Source: Candidatus Fermentibacterota bacterium (GTDB lineage Bacteria; Fermentibacterota; Fermentibacteria; Fermentibacterales; JCC-6). Taken from it: a stretch of 35,255 nt of DNA. This document shows positions 8,264 through 16,609 of the stretch, one piece after another (positions within the stretch are counted from its first letter, which is position 1; every line of letters starts with the position of its first letter). Below the pieces are notes generated by a model. The model searched no databases and was not told the origin of the DNA. It saw only the letters and a list, made by a program, of their open reading frames with translations. The DNA lies in contig JAUWJE010000001.1 of the NCBI GenBank assembly GCA_030607835.1, positions 1 to 35,255 on the forward strand. The letters are read 5' to 3'. Position numbers and translations under genes: made by a program.

Positions 8264-8664
8264 TCCGGTTGACTTTTCTTTGTCGACTGATCCGTTACCT
8301 CGTTACTCTTTTTTCTTATCTGTCTATTTTCCTGCCTGTTTTTTCTGGTTTCCTCTATTTCTACAAGCAGTTCCACAAAATCTTTCTTTATTCTCTCCCA
8401 GTTATTTTTCAAAAGCTTACCCTCAGGCAATATAACAACGTCTGCGCCAGTGTCTGCTCCTTTTTCTCTTGAAAGATGCCGCAGTCTTCTTCGTATCAAA
8501 TTTCTCTTGACAGCGTTGCCGCTCTTTGCGGACAATGAAAACCCCAGGCGAATAATGCCCAGGGAATTCAATCTGTATACCGCCCTGAAAGATGTTCCTC
8601 TGAAAGCACTGCCATTCCTCAGGATCCTTCTGAACTGGTATCCCTTCCTCAGGGTATTCTTCAT
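8260..8664 (-). CDS. rnpA: Ribonuclease P protein component RnpA
   Basis: Protein subunit of RNase P, which trims tRNA 5' leaders together with the M1 RNA. The RNR motif SGNAVKRNLIRRRLRH is present after the FRAVYRLNSLGIIRLGFSLS beta strand, and the N-terminus has the usual L.KGYQFRRIL.NG. At 134 residues it is longer than the usual 110-120 because of a Lys/Arg/Gln/Glu-rich C-terminal tail (about 105-134) that is probably disordered. It lies 11 bases after rpmH. Confidence 0.94.
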   Translation of the reverse strand: MKNTLRKGYQFRRILRNGSAFRGTSFRAVYRLNSLGIIRLGFSLSAKSGNAVKRNLIRRRLRHLSREKGADTGADVVILPEGKLLKNNWERIKKDFVELLVEIEETRKNRQENRQIRKKSNEVTDQSTKKSQPE

Positions 8665-8675
8665 TTCAGATAATA

Positions 8676-8810
8676 TCAGGGAATCAAATTCTTTCTACCC
8701 TTACGTCGTCTTGTATTAAGTACTTTCCTGCCATTCTTACTTGCCATTCTCGCTCTGAATCCATGTCGTCTTGCTTTTGAAATATTGCTTGGCTGAAATG
8801 TTCTTTTCAT
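8676..8810 (-). CDS. rpmH: 50S ribosomal protein L34
   Basis: A 44-residue, very basic ribosomal protein, MKRTFQPSNISKARRHGFRA at its start, then ARMASKNGRKVLNTRRRKGR near its end. Both blocks and the length are diagnostic for L34. The ATG at 8810 follows GGAGAG about ten bases upstream. It is the first gene of the leftward ori-proximal operon rpmH-rnpA-yidD-yidC-mnmE-mnmG-rsmG-parA-parB. Confidence 0.97.
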   Translation of the reverse strand: MKRTFQPSNISKARRHGFRARMASKNGRKVLNTRRRKGRKNLIP

Positions 8811-9126
8811 TTTCTTCACTCTCTCCGGAAAACCAGACTTGACGCAGTCAGGATTCCTCCATCAGTATCACCAGTAAGTATAAATATTGATTTCAATGTT
8901 CAGCGATTATGAAAGTTAGCCAATAGAATGCTTTCTGTCAAGTATTTGCAGTAAACACTAATTGTCTGAAAAAGGTTTTCAACATTATGTTGACTATATT
9001 TACAGGGTCATTCTTCATATGTTTGTGTGTCAGTAATTTATGATACTCTTTTTCTGTGGATTCTCCTGTGGATATATGTGACAAATTGCTGCAAGTTATA
9101 GCGTTAGACTTTCGCCAACGATTGGA
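8811..9126. other. Probable replication origin (oriC) region, rpmH-dnaA gap
   Basis: A 316-base AT-rich gap without genes at the point where gene direction diverges. It contains DnaA-box-like 9-mers: TTTTCAACA at 8976-8984, TGTGGATTC at 9055-9063 and TGTGGATAT at 9067-9075 (reverse of TTATCCACA with one or two changes), the last two 12 bases apart and about 50 bases before dnaA. A second set lies in the dnaA-dnaN gap, so the origin may be bipartite as in Bacillus. Assignment rests on gene context and box clustering; no strand-asymmetry calculation was possible. Confidence 0.65.
8913..8941 (-). promoter_or_regulatory. Candidate promoter for rpmH operon
   Basis: On the minus strand a perfect TTGACA (8936-8941) is 17 bases from TAACTT (8913-8918), a weaker -10. 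The leader to rpmH would be about 95 bases. Confidence 0.4.
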
Positions 9127-10476
9127 ATGAAGATGGACAGTTTCAAACCTGACGAGTTATGGATTCAATGTCTCAGTGAAGCGGAAAAATCCCTTGAATC
9201 AACTGAATTTGAAGCCTGGCTGAAGAACTCCAGTTTCGAAGATCTTAATGGCAGTCTTCTCGTAATCCGTTTTCCAAACTCATTCGTTGCTGGTCATGCA
9301 AAATCCAGATTTGGTGAATTCCTTGAGGAACTCATTCGGGATATCTCCGGCAGAAAGGATCTTGCTCTTCAATTTATCGGTGACCCTGCGAAACCAGGTC
9401 CATCATCTTCGATTTCTATTTCCGCCAGGCGATCTTCAAATCAATCTGATACGGTTTTTCTTCGTTCAAACTATACTTTCGATCACTTTGTCGTTGGCCC
9501 TAATAATCAGCTTGCTCACGCAGGAGCACTTGCTGTAGCCCGTGGCAGTAATTCTGCCAGTTATAATCCTCTCTTTATCTACGGTGGTGTCGGACTTGGT
9601 AAAACACATCTTATCCAGGCAATAGCACATCACCTGCGTCAGGACGGAAGAGGTCGAACCTTTCACTACCTTTCCACAGAACTGCTGGTTGATCGATATA
9701 TTAAATCTGTATTACAGAATGACTTCTCAAAATTCAGGAAGCTGTTCCATAATATTGATTTTCTACTGATGGACGACATTCAGTTTCTTAAAGGAAAAGA
9801 GCAGACTCAGGAAGAGTTCTTTCACCGATTCAACGAGCTCCATCAGAACGGTAAACAGATTGTTCTTACTTCAGATAGACCTCCACATGAACTTCAGGAT
9901 CTTCATGAAAGGCTGATCAGTCGTTTTCAATGGGGACTCGTAGCGGATATAAAACCTCCGGAGTACGAAACACGACTTGCTATTCTTCAACTGCTATTTC
10001 GCGATGAGAAATTGGATATTTCACATGATGTCCTCGATTTTATCGCATCTTCTATCAGAAAAAATGTTCGTCAGCTTGCTGGTGTAGTACACAGACTCGC
10101 TGCAATCTCCCGTTTAACAGACTGTGATATAAATATGGATCTTGCCCAGAGAGAGATTCGCTCCTCACTCGGTTCTATAACAAGAAGACTTACAGTGGGA
10201 AACATAACTTCCGCGGTCGCTGAGGATTTCAATGTTTCACCAGGACAGCTTAAGGGAAAACAGAGGAAACGAAGTATTCTTATTCCAAGACAGGTTGCCA
10301 TGTCTCTTATAAGAGAGCTTACCTCTATGTCACTAAAGGAAATAGGTTCGTTTTTTTCTGGTCGTGATCATTCAACCGTTCTAAATTCTATTGACAGAAT
10401 TGATGAACTGAAGAAACAGGATCCTGAACTGGAAAGAACTATAGAAGATTTGAGAAGGAAACTTACTTCAATCTGA
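9127..10476 (+). CDS. dnaA: Chromosomal replication initiator DnaA
   Basis: AAA+ initiator that binds DnaA boxes and melts the origin. The 449-residue protein shows domain I (1 to about 80), a short linker rich in Ser (90-108), the AAA+ domain with Walker A GGVGLGKT (153-160), Walker B LLMDDIQFL, and the arginine-finger segment HERLISRFQWGL, then domain IV with the signature GRDHSTVLNSIDRI near 412-425. Start is ATG at 9127, with another ATG two codons on; neither has a strong ribosome binding site, which would keep expression low. Boxes both upstream and downstream suggest autoregulation. Confidence 0.97.
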   Translation: MKMDSFKPDELWIQCLSEAEKSLESTEFEAWLKNSSFEDLNGSLLVIRFPNSFVAGHAKSRFGEFLEELIRDISGRKDLALQFIGDPAKPGPSSSISISARRSSNQSDTVFLRSNYTFDHFVVGPNNQLAHAGALAVARGSNSASYNPLFIYGGVGLGKTHLIQAIAHHLRQDGRGRTFHYLSTELLVDRYIKSVLQNDFSKFRKLFHNIDFLLMDDIQFLKGKEQTQEEFFHRFNELHQNGKQIVLTSDRPPHELQDLHERLISRFQWGLVADIKPPEYETRLAILQLLFRDEKLDISHDVLDFIASSIRKNVRQLAGVVHRLAAISRLTDCDINMDLAQREIRSSLGSITRRLTVGNITSAVAEDFNVSPGQLKGKQRKRSILIPRQVAMSLIRELTSMSLKEIGSFFSGRDHSTVLNSIDRIDELKKQDPELERTIEDLRRKLTSI

Positions 10477-10638
10477 TATGTGGAAAATTATATAGATAAT
10501 TTGTTTAAAAATAGTTGTTGTTGAAAACTCATCATTCACTGAACTGTTTTCCACATTTATTCAACAACCCTAAATGAACATGTGTTCTTAATAACAGGTG
10601 ACATGTCTACATATCCACATGTATAATAACTATCATTA
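10477..10638. promoter_or_regulatory. DnaA-box cluster and dnaN promoter in the dnaA-dnaN gap
   Basis: DnaA-box-like 9-mers are TGTGGAAAA at 10479-10487, TGTTGAAAA at 10519-10527, TTTTCCACA at 10547-10555 and ATATCCACA at 10611-10619, in mixed orientation within AT-rich DNA. A good promoter for dnaN, GTGACA (10598-10603), 18 bases, TATAAT (10622-10627), has the last box inside its spacer. This could be the second half of a bipartite origin and a DnaA-controlled promoter. Confidence 0.6.
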
Positions 10639-10680
10639 TTGTTCTCTTATAATTGTTTTCATAAAGCTGGAGGAAAACGT

Positions 10681-11817
10681 ATGATCAAGCTTCTTGTTAA
10701 TCATTCCGATTTGCTGAAAGGTCTGAACTGTGTAGCAACAGCGCTTCCTGCCAGAAGCAGTCTTCCATATCTGACCAATGTTCTTCTTGAGACAGTGGGA
10801 GACAGGTTGAAGCTATCAGCAACTGATCTGGATACTACAGTAATAACCACCATTCCTGCATCAATAACAACAGCTGGTTCAATAACACTTCCTGGAAAAA
10901 AGCTGCATGAAATTGTACGTGAATTACCTGAGGAAGAAGTAAGAATGAGCGCTACAGGTAACAGAATAACCATAAACTGTGGCCAGGGATCATTTGCTCT
11001 AAGCGGCAGTTCAAGTGAGCAATTCCCTTCACTTCCTTCAAAGAGCAGTACGGATCCATGTATCGTTCCTGTAAGTGTTTTGTCTGACGCCATAAGAAAG
11101 ACTTCTTATGCGGTAGCGAGAGATGATTACAGAGCGACGTTGAATGGAGCGTTGCTTGAAATAGGTGAAAACGGATTTGAAATGGTTGCTACAGACGGGC
11201 ACAGATTGAGCTGTATCAGTCTTGGAAGTATAAAATCAGATAACAGTATCAAGGCCCTTATAACGCAAAAAGCTCTTAATCTTTTCGCAAAACTCTCCTC
11301 TGCTGGTGATGTAAATATACGTTTCAAGGGTTCGCAGATATCATTTGAATTTGATAATACGATGATATTCAGTCGAACTATAGATGGTGAGTATCCTCCT
11401 TACAAGAAAGTTATTCCCAAAGAAAACGACTGTATTCTCCACACTGATAGAGAAAATCTTATATCTGTACTGAGACGTGTTAAAACAATGGCTAATCCAT
11501 CAACACATCAGGTTAAGTTTTCACTTGAAAAAGATTCCATTGTAATTCAGGCGGAAAGTGCGGATGCCGGAGAGGCAAAAGAAACACTTGTCTCTGAGTA
11601 TGAAGGAAATCCGTTCCAGATAGGTTTCAACTGTAATTTCCTTATGGAGATTCTCCGTAACATGCACTGTGAAAGAATAATAATGAGAATGAAGGATAGT
11701 AATACAGCTGTACTCATTAACGACGAAGAAGAATCAGAAGGAAATGATGCATACCTCGCACTGATTATGACCGTTAAACTCTCTAAAACACTGGAAAATC
11801 AGGTGGAAAGAGATTAA
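10681..11817 (+). CDS. dnaN: DNA polymerase III sliding clamp, beta subunit
   Basis: Ring-shaped processivity clamp of the replicative polymerase. The 378-residue product has the three-domain length of bacterial beta clamps and family blocks such as ARSSLPYLTNVLLE, LKLSATDLDT, GSITLPGKKLHEIVRELP, TDGHRLS and IDGEYPPYKKVIP. The frame opens 42 bases earlier, but the ATG at 10681 is chosen because GGAGGAAAACGT lies directly before it and the product then begins MIKLLVNHSDLLKGL, as expected. The usual C-terminal clamp-pocket end is replaced by a slightly extended tail. Confidence 0.96.
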   Translation: MIKLLVNHSDLLKGLNCVATALPARSSLPYLTNVLLETVGDRLKLSATDLDTTVITTIPASITTAGSITLPGKKLHEIVRELPEEEVRMSATGNRITINCGQGSFALSGSSSEQFPSLPSKSSTDPCIVPVSVLSDAIRKTSYAVARDDYRATLNGALLEIGENGFEMVATDGHRLSCISLGSIKSDNSIKALITQKALNLFAKLSSAGDVNIRFKGSQISFEFDNTMIFSRTIDGEYPPYKKVIPKENDCILHTDRENLISVLRRVKTMANPSTHQVKFSLEKDSIVIQAESADAGEAKETLVSEYEGNPFQIGFNCNFLMEILRNMHCERIIMRMKDSNTAVLINDEEESEGNDAYLALIMTVKLSKTLENQVERD

Positions 11818-11862
11818 GGGCAATAAGGGTATAATGGTGCGCTTTGTGAATAATTGATACTA

Positions 11863-12207
11863 ATGAAAAAAATTGAAATCCTGATAGCTGATGTCTTCAG
11901 GAAATTTGAACTGGGTAAGTACCAGAAGAGAAGTAAAATACTTGATTGCTGGGATGATGTTGTAGGTGCAGAGCTGGCTAAATTAGCCAGACCTGTTGGC
12001 TGTGACAGATCTGTAATTCTGGTAAGGATTTTGCATCCGGCTGCGGGAATGGAAATAAGACTGAGGAAAGAAGAAATACTATCGAATTTAAACAGGATTT
12101 CAGGCGAGGAGCTTTTTACTGATTTAAGAGCGATAATGCCTGGAAAAAGCGGAAGGCAAAGCAGTATTGACCGAAAACGACAAACAAAACAAAAATTACG
12201 ACGCTGA
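11863..12207 (+). CDS. dciA: DciA-family (DUF721) protein
   Basis: DUF721/DciA proteins are the ancestral bacterial loaders of the replicative helicase DnaB. The 114-residue product has the domain's core: a helix with KILDCWDDVVGAELAKLARP, then strands IIL-type SVILVRI, and a helix EIRLRKEEILSNLNRI, ending in a basic Lys/Arg tail. Its place between dnaN and gyrB is a common context for this family. The start is taken at ATG 11863; a TTG at 11854 is in frame, and no clear ribosome binding site is seen. It overlaps gyrB by about 41 bases. Confidence 0.8.
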   Translation: MKKIEILIADVFRKFELGKYQKRSKILDCWDDVVGAELAKLARPVGCDRSVILVRILHPAAGMEIRLRKEEILSNLNRISGEELFTDLRAIMPGKSGRQSSIDRKRQTKQKLRR

Positions 12208-14101
12208 CTCCATTAAGGTTCTCAAAGGTCTTGAACACGTAAGAAAAAGACCAAGCATGTACATCGGCTCAACATCACAGACAGGCCTGCATCACATGGT
12301 GTGGGAGGTAGTCGATAACAGTATTGATGAAGCGCAATCAGGTTTCTGCAAACGAATAGAAATCAGCCTGCATGCAGATGGATCTGTTTCAGTTGACGAT
12401 GATGGAAGAGGAATACCCGTCGGAATGCATGAGACAGGAAAACCAGCACTTGAAGTGGTTATGACTACCCTCCATGCGGGAGGAAAATTTGACAATGCCG
12501 CTTACAAGACTTCCGGGGGGCTGCATGGTGTAGGTGTGAGTGTTGTGAATGCTCTGTCGGAATGGTTGAAAGTTGAAGTTCATAAAGATGGCTATATCTA
12601 TTTTCAGGAATACAGAAGAGGTAAAACTCTTGCTGAACAGAAAAAAATGGGTAAAACAGATCTTACAGGAACAAAAATCAGATTCATGCCTGATTATGAG
12701 GAAATATTTGAAACTTCTGAATTAAAATACGAAACCCTGTCCGCCAGATTAAGAGAACTTGCTTATCTAAATAACGGATTAGAAATATTTATTAATGATG
12801 AACGCTCTGAAAAAGAAATTAAAAAAGAAGAATTCTGTTTTGAGGGCGGATTGAATTCCTTTGTTTCCTACATTAACGAAGCAAATCATACACTGCATGA
12901 CCCGGTAAGAATCACAGGGGAAATAGAGCTTGGTGATGAGGGGATTCTCTTAATCGATGTTGCGCTGCAGTACAATAAGGCATTTAAAGAAGATATTTTC
13001 AGCTTTGTGAACAACATAAACACGATTGACGGAGGAACGCACCTTTCCGGTCTCAAGTCAGCGCTTACAAGAACTCTGAATGATTACGCATCCACCAATA
13101 AAATGTTCACTAACAAGGATGATACATTTTCCGGCAGTGATGTAAGAGAAGGGCTTGTTATTGTAATCAGCGTTAAGATCCCTGACCCTCAATTTGAAGG
13201 TCAAACCAAAACAAGGCTGGGAAACAGGAATGTGCAGGGAGCAGTATTATCCCTTGTGAACAGAGGTCTTGCAGAATTTTTTGAGGAGAACCCTTCTATA
13301 GCAAGGAAAGTTGTACAGAAGTGTATACTCAATAACAGATCAAGACAGGCCGCAAAGAAAGCAAGAGAACTAACCAGAAGAAAATCAGCTCTTGAAACAG
13401 CTGCGCTGCCAGGTAAACTTGCGGATTGTACCGTGAATGAACCCGAAGAAGCAGAGCTGTTTATAGTTGAGGGAAATTCAGCTGGAGGATCAGCTAAACA
13501 GGGAAGAAACAGGTTCTTTCAGGCAATTCTTCCACTAAGGGGTAAAATAATCAATGTTGAAAAGGCACAACTTGGGAAAGTGCTTAACAACAATGAGATA
13601 AGAACCATAATAACTGCTGCTGGAACAGGAATAGAAGAAGATTTCGATATAGACAGTCTGCGATATCATAAAATTATAATAATGACTGATGCGGATGTAG
13701 ACGGATCACATATCCGCACGCTTCTGTTAACCTTCTTTTACAGACATATGATAGAGCTGATTGAAAAAGGCTACATTTACATTGCTCAACCACCTCTGTA
13801 TCTGATAAAGAAAGGTAAAACAAAACGCTACGCTTATAACGAGAAAGAAAGAAAGGAAATAATCAAGGAATTCGGAGATAAAGGTTTGGTAATACAGCGG
13901 TACAAGGGTCTGGGTGAAATGAATCCAGATCAGTTATGGGCAACAACTATGGATCCTGAAACAAGGTTACTTCTTAAGGTCCGGCTTGAGAACACTATGG
14001 AAGCAAGCCATATATTTTCTGTTCTTATGGGAGATGATGTAGAACCAAGACGTGAATTTATCCAGCTTCATGCAGCAGAAGTTAGAAACCTGGATGTTTA
14101 G
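12167..14101 (+). CDS. gyrB: DNA gyrase subunit B
   Basis: ATPase subunit of gyrase, which introduces negative supercoils. The 644-residue protein shows the GHKL ATPase motifs EVVDNSIDEA, DDGRGIP and GGLHGVGVSVVNALS, the EGNSAGGSAKQGRNRFFQAI block, the TOPRIM metal site TDADVDGSHIRTLLL and RYKGLGEMNPDQLW near the C-terminus. Length is that of the short GyrB type without the E. coli insertion. The start appears to be TTG at 12167, with GGAAGG ten bases upstream, inside the end of the DciA gene; this overlap suggests coupled translation. Confidence 0.97.
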   Translation: MTENDKQNKNYDADSIKVLKGLEHVRKRPSMYIGSTSQTGLHHMVWEVVDNSIDEAQSGFCKRIEISLHADGSVSVDDDGRGIPVGMHETGKPALEVVMTTLHAGGKFDNAAYKTSGGLHGVGVSVVNALSEWLKVEVHKDGYIYFQEYRRGKTLAEQKKMGKTDLTGTKIRFMPDYEEIFETSELKYETLSARLRELAYLNNGLEIFINDERSEKEIKKEEFCFEGGLNSFVSYINEANHTLHDPVRITGEIELGDEGILLIDVALQYNKAFKEDIFSFVNNINTIDGGTHLSGLKSALTRTLNDYASTNKMFTNKDDTFSGSDVREGLVIVISVKIPDPQFEGQTKTRLGNRNVQGAVLSLVNRGLAEFFEENPSIARKVVQKCILNNRSRQAAKKARELTRRKSALETAALPGKLADCTVNEPEEAELFIVEGNSAGGSAKQGRNRFFQAILPLRGKIINVEKAQLGKVLNNNEIRTIITAAGTGIEEDFDIDSLRYHKIIIMTDADVDGSHIRTLLLTFFYRHMIELIEKGYIYIAQPPLYLIKKGKTKRYAYNEKERKEIIKEFGDKGLVIQRYKGLGEMNPDQLWATTMDPETRLLLKVRLENTMEASHIFSVLMGDDVEPRREFIQLHAAEVRNLDV

Positions 14102-14153
14102 AAAATTTAGAAATAAAGCATAATTATTACCTAAAATGCTTGGAGGCGGACAT

Positions 14154-16607
14154 TTGAGCGGCAGCACAGGTAAGATAATAGATATCATAGACATAGAAGA
14201 GGAGATGAAACGCTCTTATATGGATTATTCCATGAGCGTTATAGTCTCGAGGGCACTTCCCGATGTCCGAGATGGGTTGAAGCCTGTACACAGACGAATT
14301 CTGTATTCGATGTACGAACAGAAACTTACGCACAGGCGACCGTATAAGAAATCCGCTGCAGTAGTGGGGGATGTTCTTGGAAAATATCACCCGCATGGTG
14401 ATAGCGCTGTCTATGACGCAATGGTACGGATGGCGCAGGATTTCTCGCTGAGACACCCTCTGATAGATGGACAGGGAAACTTCGGATCGGTAGATGGAGA
14501 TCTGGCAGCAGCGTACAGATATACGGAAGCAAGAATGTCCAGAATTGGCGAAGAACTGCTTCGAGATATCGATAGCGAAACAGTCGATATGACCCCCAAT
14601 TTCGATGATCGCCTGAAAGAACCGTCCATCCTGCCCGCCGGCATGCCACATCTTCTCGTTAATGGATCATCTGGAATTGCTGTTGGTATGGCCACGAATA
14701 TACCGCCACATAATCTCAGAGAAGTTGTAGAAGCCTGCTGTAGAATCATAGAGAACCCCGACCTGTCAGATGAAGAGCTTTATGAGATCATCAAGGGGCC
14801 GGATTTTCCAACAGGAGGAATAATCTCGGGACTTCGGGGAATCAGAAATGCTTACAGTACCGGAAAGGGATTAATTCATGTCCGCGGTAAAGTGACTACT
14901 GAAGTAACACCAAAAGGCAGGGAAGCAATCATAATTGTGGAAATTCCCTATCAGGTAAACAAGACGTCACTTATCGAATCTATAGTAGATCTTGTCAAAC
15001 ATAAGAAGATAACGATGATAGCTGATCTTCGGGATGAGTCCGACAGAGATGGCATGAGACTGGTAATAGAACTTAAGAAAGATGCTGTAACTGAAATAGT
15101 CCTTAACCAGCTTTACAAACACACCACGCTTGCAAAAACATTCGGAGCCAACTGTCTTGCTCTTGCTTCCGGAAGACCATTAAGGCTAAATCTCCGACAG
15201 ATGATTGATTACTACATTGAACATCGTCATGATGTCATTGAGAGAAGGATAGCTTTCGACCTGAAAAAGGCGGAAGCAAGATCACACATTGTCGAAGGTC
15301 TGCTAAAGGCTCAGGATGTGATAGAAGAAGTAATAAAAGTTATTAGAGAATCTGGAAGCAGCGAAGAAGCAAAGAAAAAACTTATAGAAATATTTGATTT
15401 CTCCGAAATACAGGCTCAAGCCATTTTGGAAATGCGCTTAAGAAAACTTACCGGACTTGAGCGGGAAGAACTGGAAGTAGAGTTTGAAGAACTCCGGGTT
15501 CTCTTGGAAGGACTTCGAATAATGGCCTCGGATCGCTCAGAACGCATGAAGGTTGTGTCAGAGGAACTAAGGGAAGTTGCCGAGATATATGGAGAAGACA
15601 GGAAAACGGAAATAGAACCTTATGCAGCAGATGAATTTGATATTGAAGATCTTATACCTGATGATGCAATGGTAATTACCCTCTCTCGTGAAGGATACGT
15701 AAAGAGGCTTTCAACAGATACTTATAGAAGTCAACACAGAGGTGGAAAAGGAATTACTGGAGCGAGAACGAAGGAGGAAGATTCAATTGATCAGATTTTT
15801 GTATCCTCCAACCATAGTTATATACTGTTTTTCACCAATCAGGGAAGATGCTACTGGTTAAAAGTTTACAAGATTCCTGAAGTTGGAAGAATCAGCAAAG
15901 GGAAAGCTATAGTGAATCTTCTGGATCTCGAACCGGAAGAACGTCCTGTCGCGAACGTATGCGTAAAAGAATTCGATGAAAACCGCTTTATCCTGATGGC
16001 GACCAGCAATGGATTAATTAAGAAAACCCCTCTTTCCAGTTACAGCCATCCTCGACGGAACGGCATATGGGCGATCAAGCTTGATGAAAAGGCAGAACTC
16101 GTCAGTGCTTCATTGACAAACGGAAACAGCCGGGTTCTGCTTGCACTGGCAAACGGGAAGGCCAATAGATTCAGTGAAAAAGAAATACGTTCCATGGGAA
16201 GATATACAAGAGGAGTAAGAGGAATAAACGTTACTGGAGATGACCGCCTCGGTGGAATGGTTATCATGCATGTGCCAGGAAGCATGCTCACAGTGACCGA
16301 GAACGGGTTTGGAAAGAGAACGTGGTCTGAGGATTACAGACTTACTCACAGGGGAAGCGCCGGTGTTATTAACATCCGTAATATTCAGCGGAATGTCCGT
16401 GTAATTTCAATAATGCACGAGGCAAAAGAACATGAGTTAATCCTAGTTTCAGCCCTCGGCATGATAAAACGGTTACAACTCGAACAGATTAGAGAAATGG
16501 GTAGAAGCACTATGGGTGTAAGACTTATGAATCTGCCGGATAACGACAGAGTTGTTGACGCTGCTGTAGTCCAACCGGAGGATGAACAGGTTCCAATAGA
16601 GGAGTAA
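14154..16607 (+). CDS. gyrA: DNA gyrase subunit A
   Basis: DNA-cleaving subunit of gyrase. The N-terminal breakage-reunion domain has RALPDVRDGLKPVHRR, KYHPHGD and AAYRYTEARMS with catalytic Tyr123 (my numbering). The C-terminal wrapping domain carries the GyrA box QHRGGKG at 527-533, so this is gyrase and not topoisomerase IV; the family consensus has Arg or Lys where this has His528. The frame has an ATG at 14136, but I choose TTG at 14154 because GGAGG (14142-14147 region) would lie inside the coding sequence otherwise and is spaced seven bases before the TTG. That gives 817 residues. The stop is followed at once by a frame reading into the next gene. Confidence 0.96.
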   Translation: MSGSTGKIIDIIDIEEEMKRSYMDYSMSVIVSRALPDVRDGLKPVHRRILYSMYEQKLTHRRPYKKSAAVVGDVLGKYHPHGDSAVYDAMVRMAQDFSLRHPLIDGQGNFGSVDGDLAAAYRYTEARMSRIGEELLRDIDSETVDMTPNFDDRLKEPSILPAGMPHLLVNGSSGIAVGMATNIPPHNLREVVEACCRIIENPDLSDEELYEIIKGPDFPTGGIISGLRGIRNAYSTGKGLIHVRGKVTTEVTPKGREAIIIVEIPYQVNKTSLIESIVDLVKHKKITMIADLRDESDRDGMRLVIELKKDAVTEIVLNQLYKHTTLAKTFGANCLALASGRPLRLNLRQMIDYYIEHRHDVIERRIAFDLKKAEARSHIVEGLLKAQDVIEEVIKVIRESGSSEEAKKKLIEIFDFSEIQAQAILEMRLRKLTGLEREELEVEFEELRVLLEGLRIMASDRSERMKVVSEELREVAEIYGEDRKTEIEPYAADEFDIEDLIPDDAMVITLSREGYVKRLSTDTYRSQHRGGKGITGARTKEEDSIDQIFVSSNHSYILFFTNQGRCYWLKVYKIPEVGRISKGKAIVNLLDLEPEERPVANVCVKEFDENRFILMATSNGLIKKTPLSSYSHPRRNGIWAIKLDEKAELVSASLTNGNSRVLLALANGKANRFSEKEIRSMGRYTRGVRGINVTGDDRLGGMVIMHVPGSMLTVTENGFGKRTWSEDYRLTHRGSAGVINIRNIQRNVRVISIMHEAKEHELILVSALGMIKRLQLEQIREMGRSTMGVRLMNLPDNDRVVDAAVVQPEDEQVPIEE

Positions 16608-16609
16608 AA

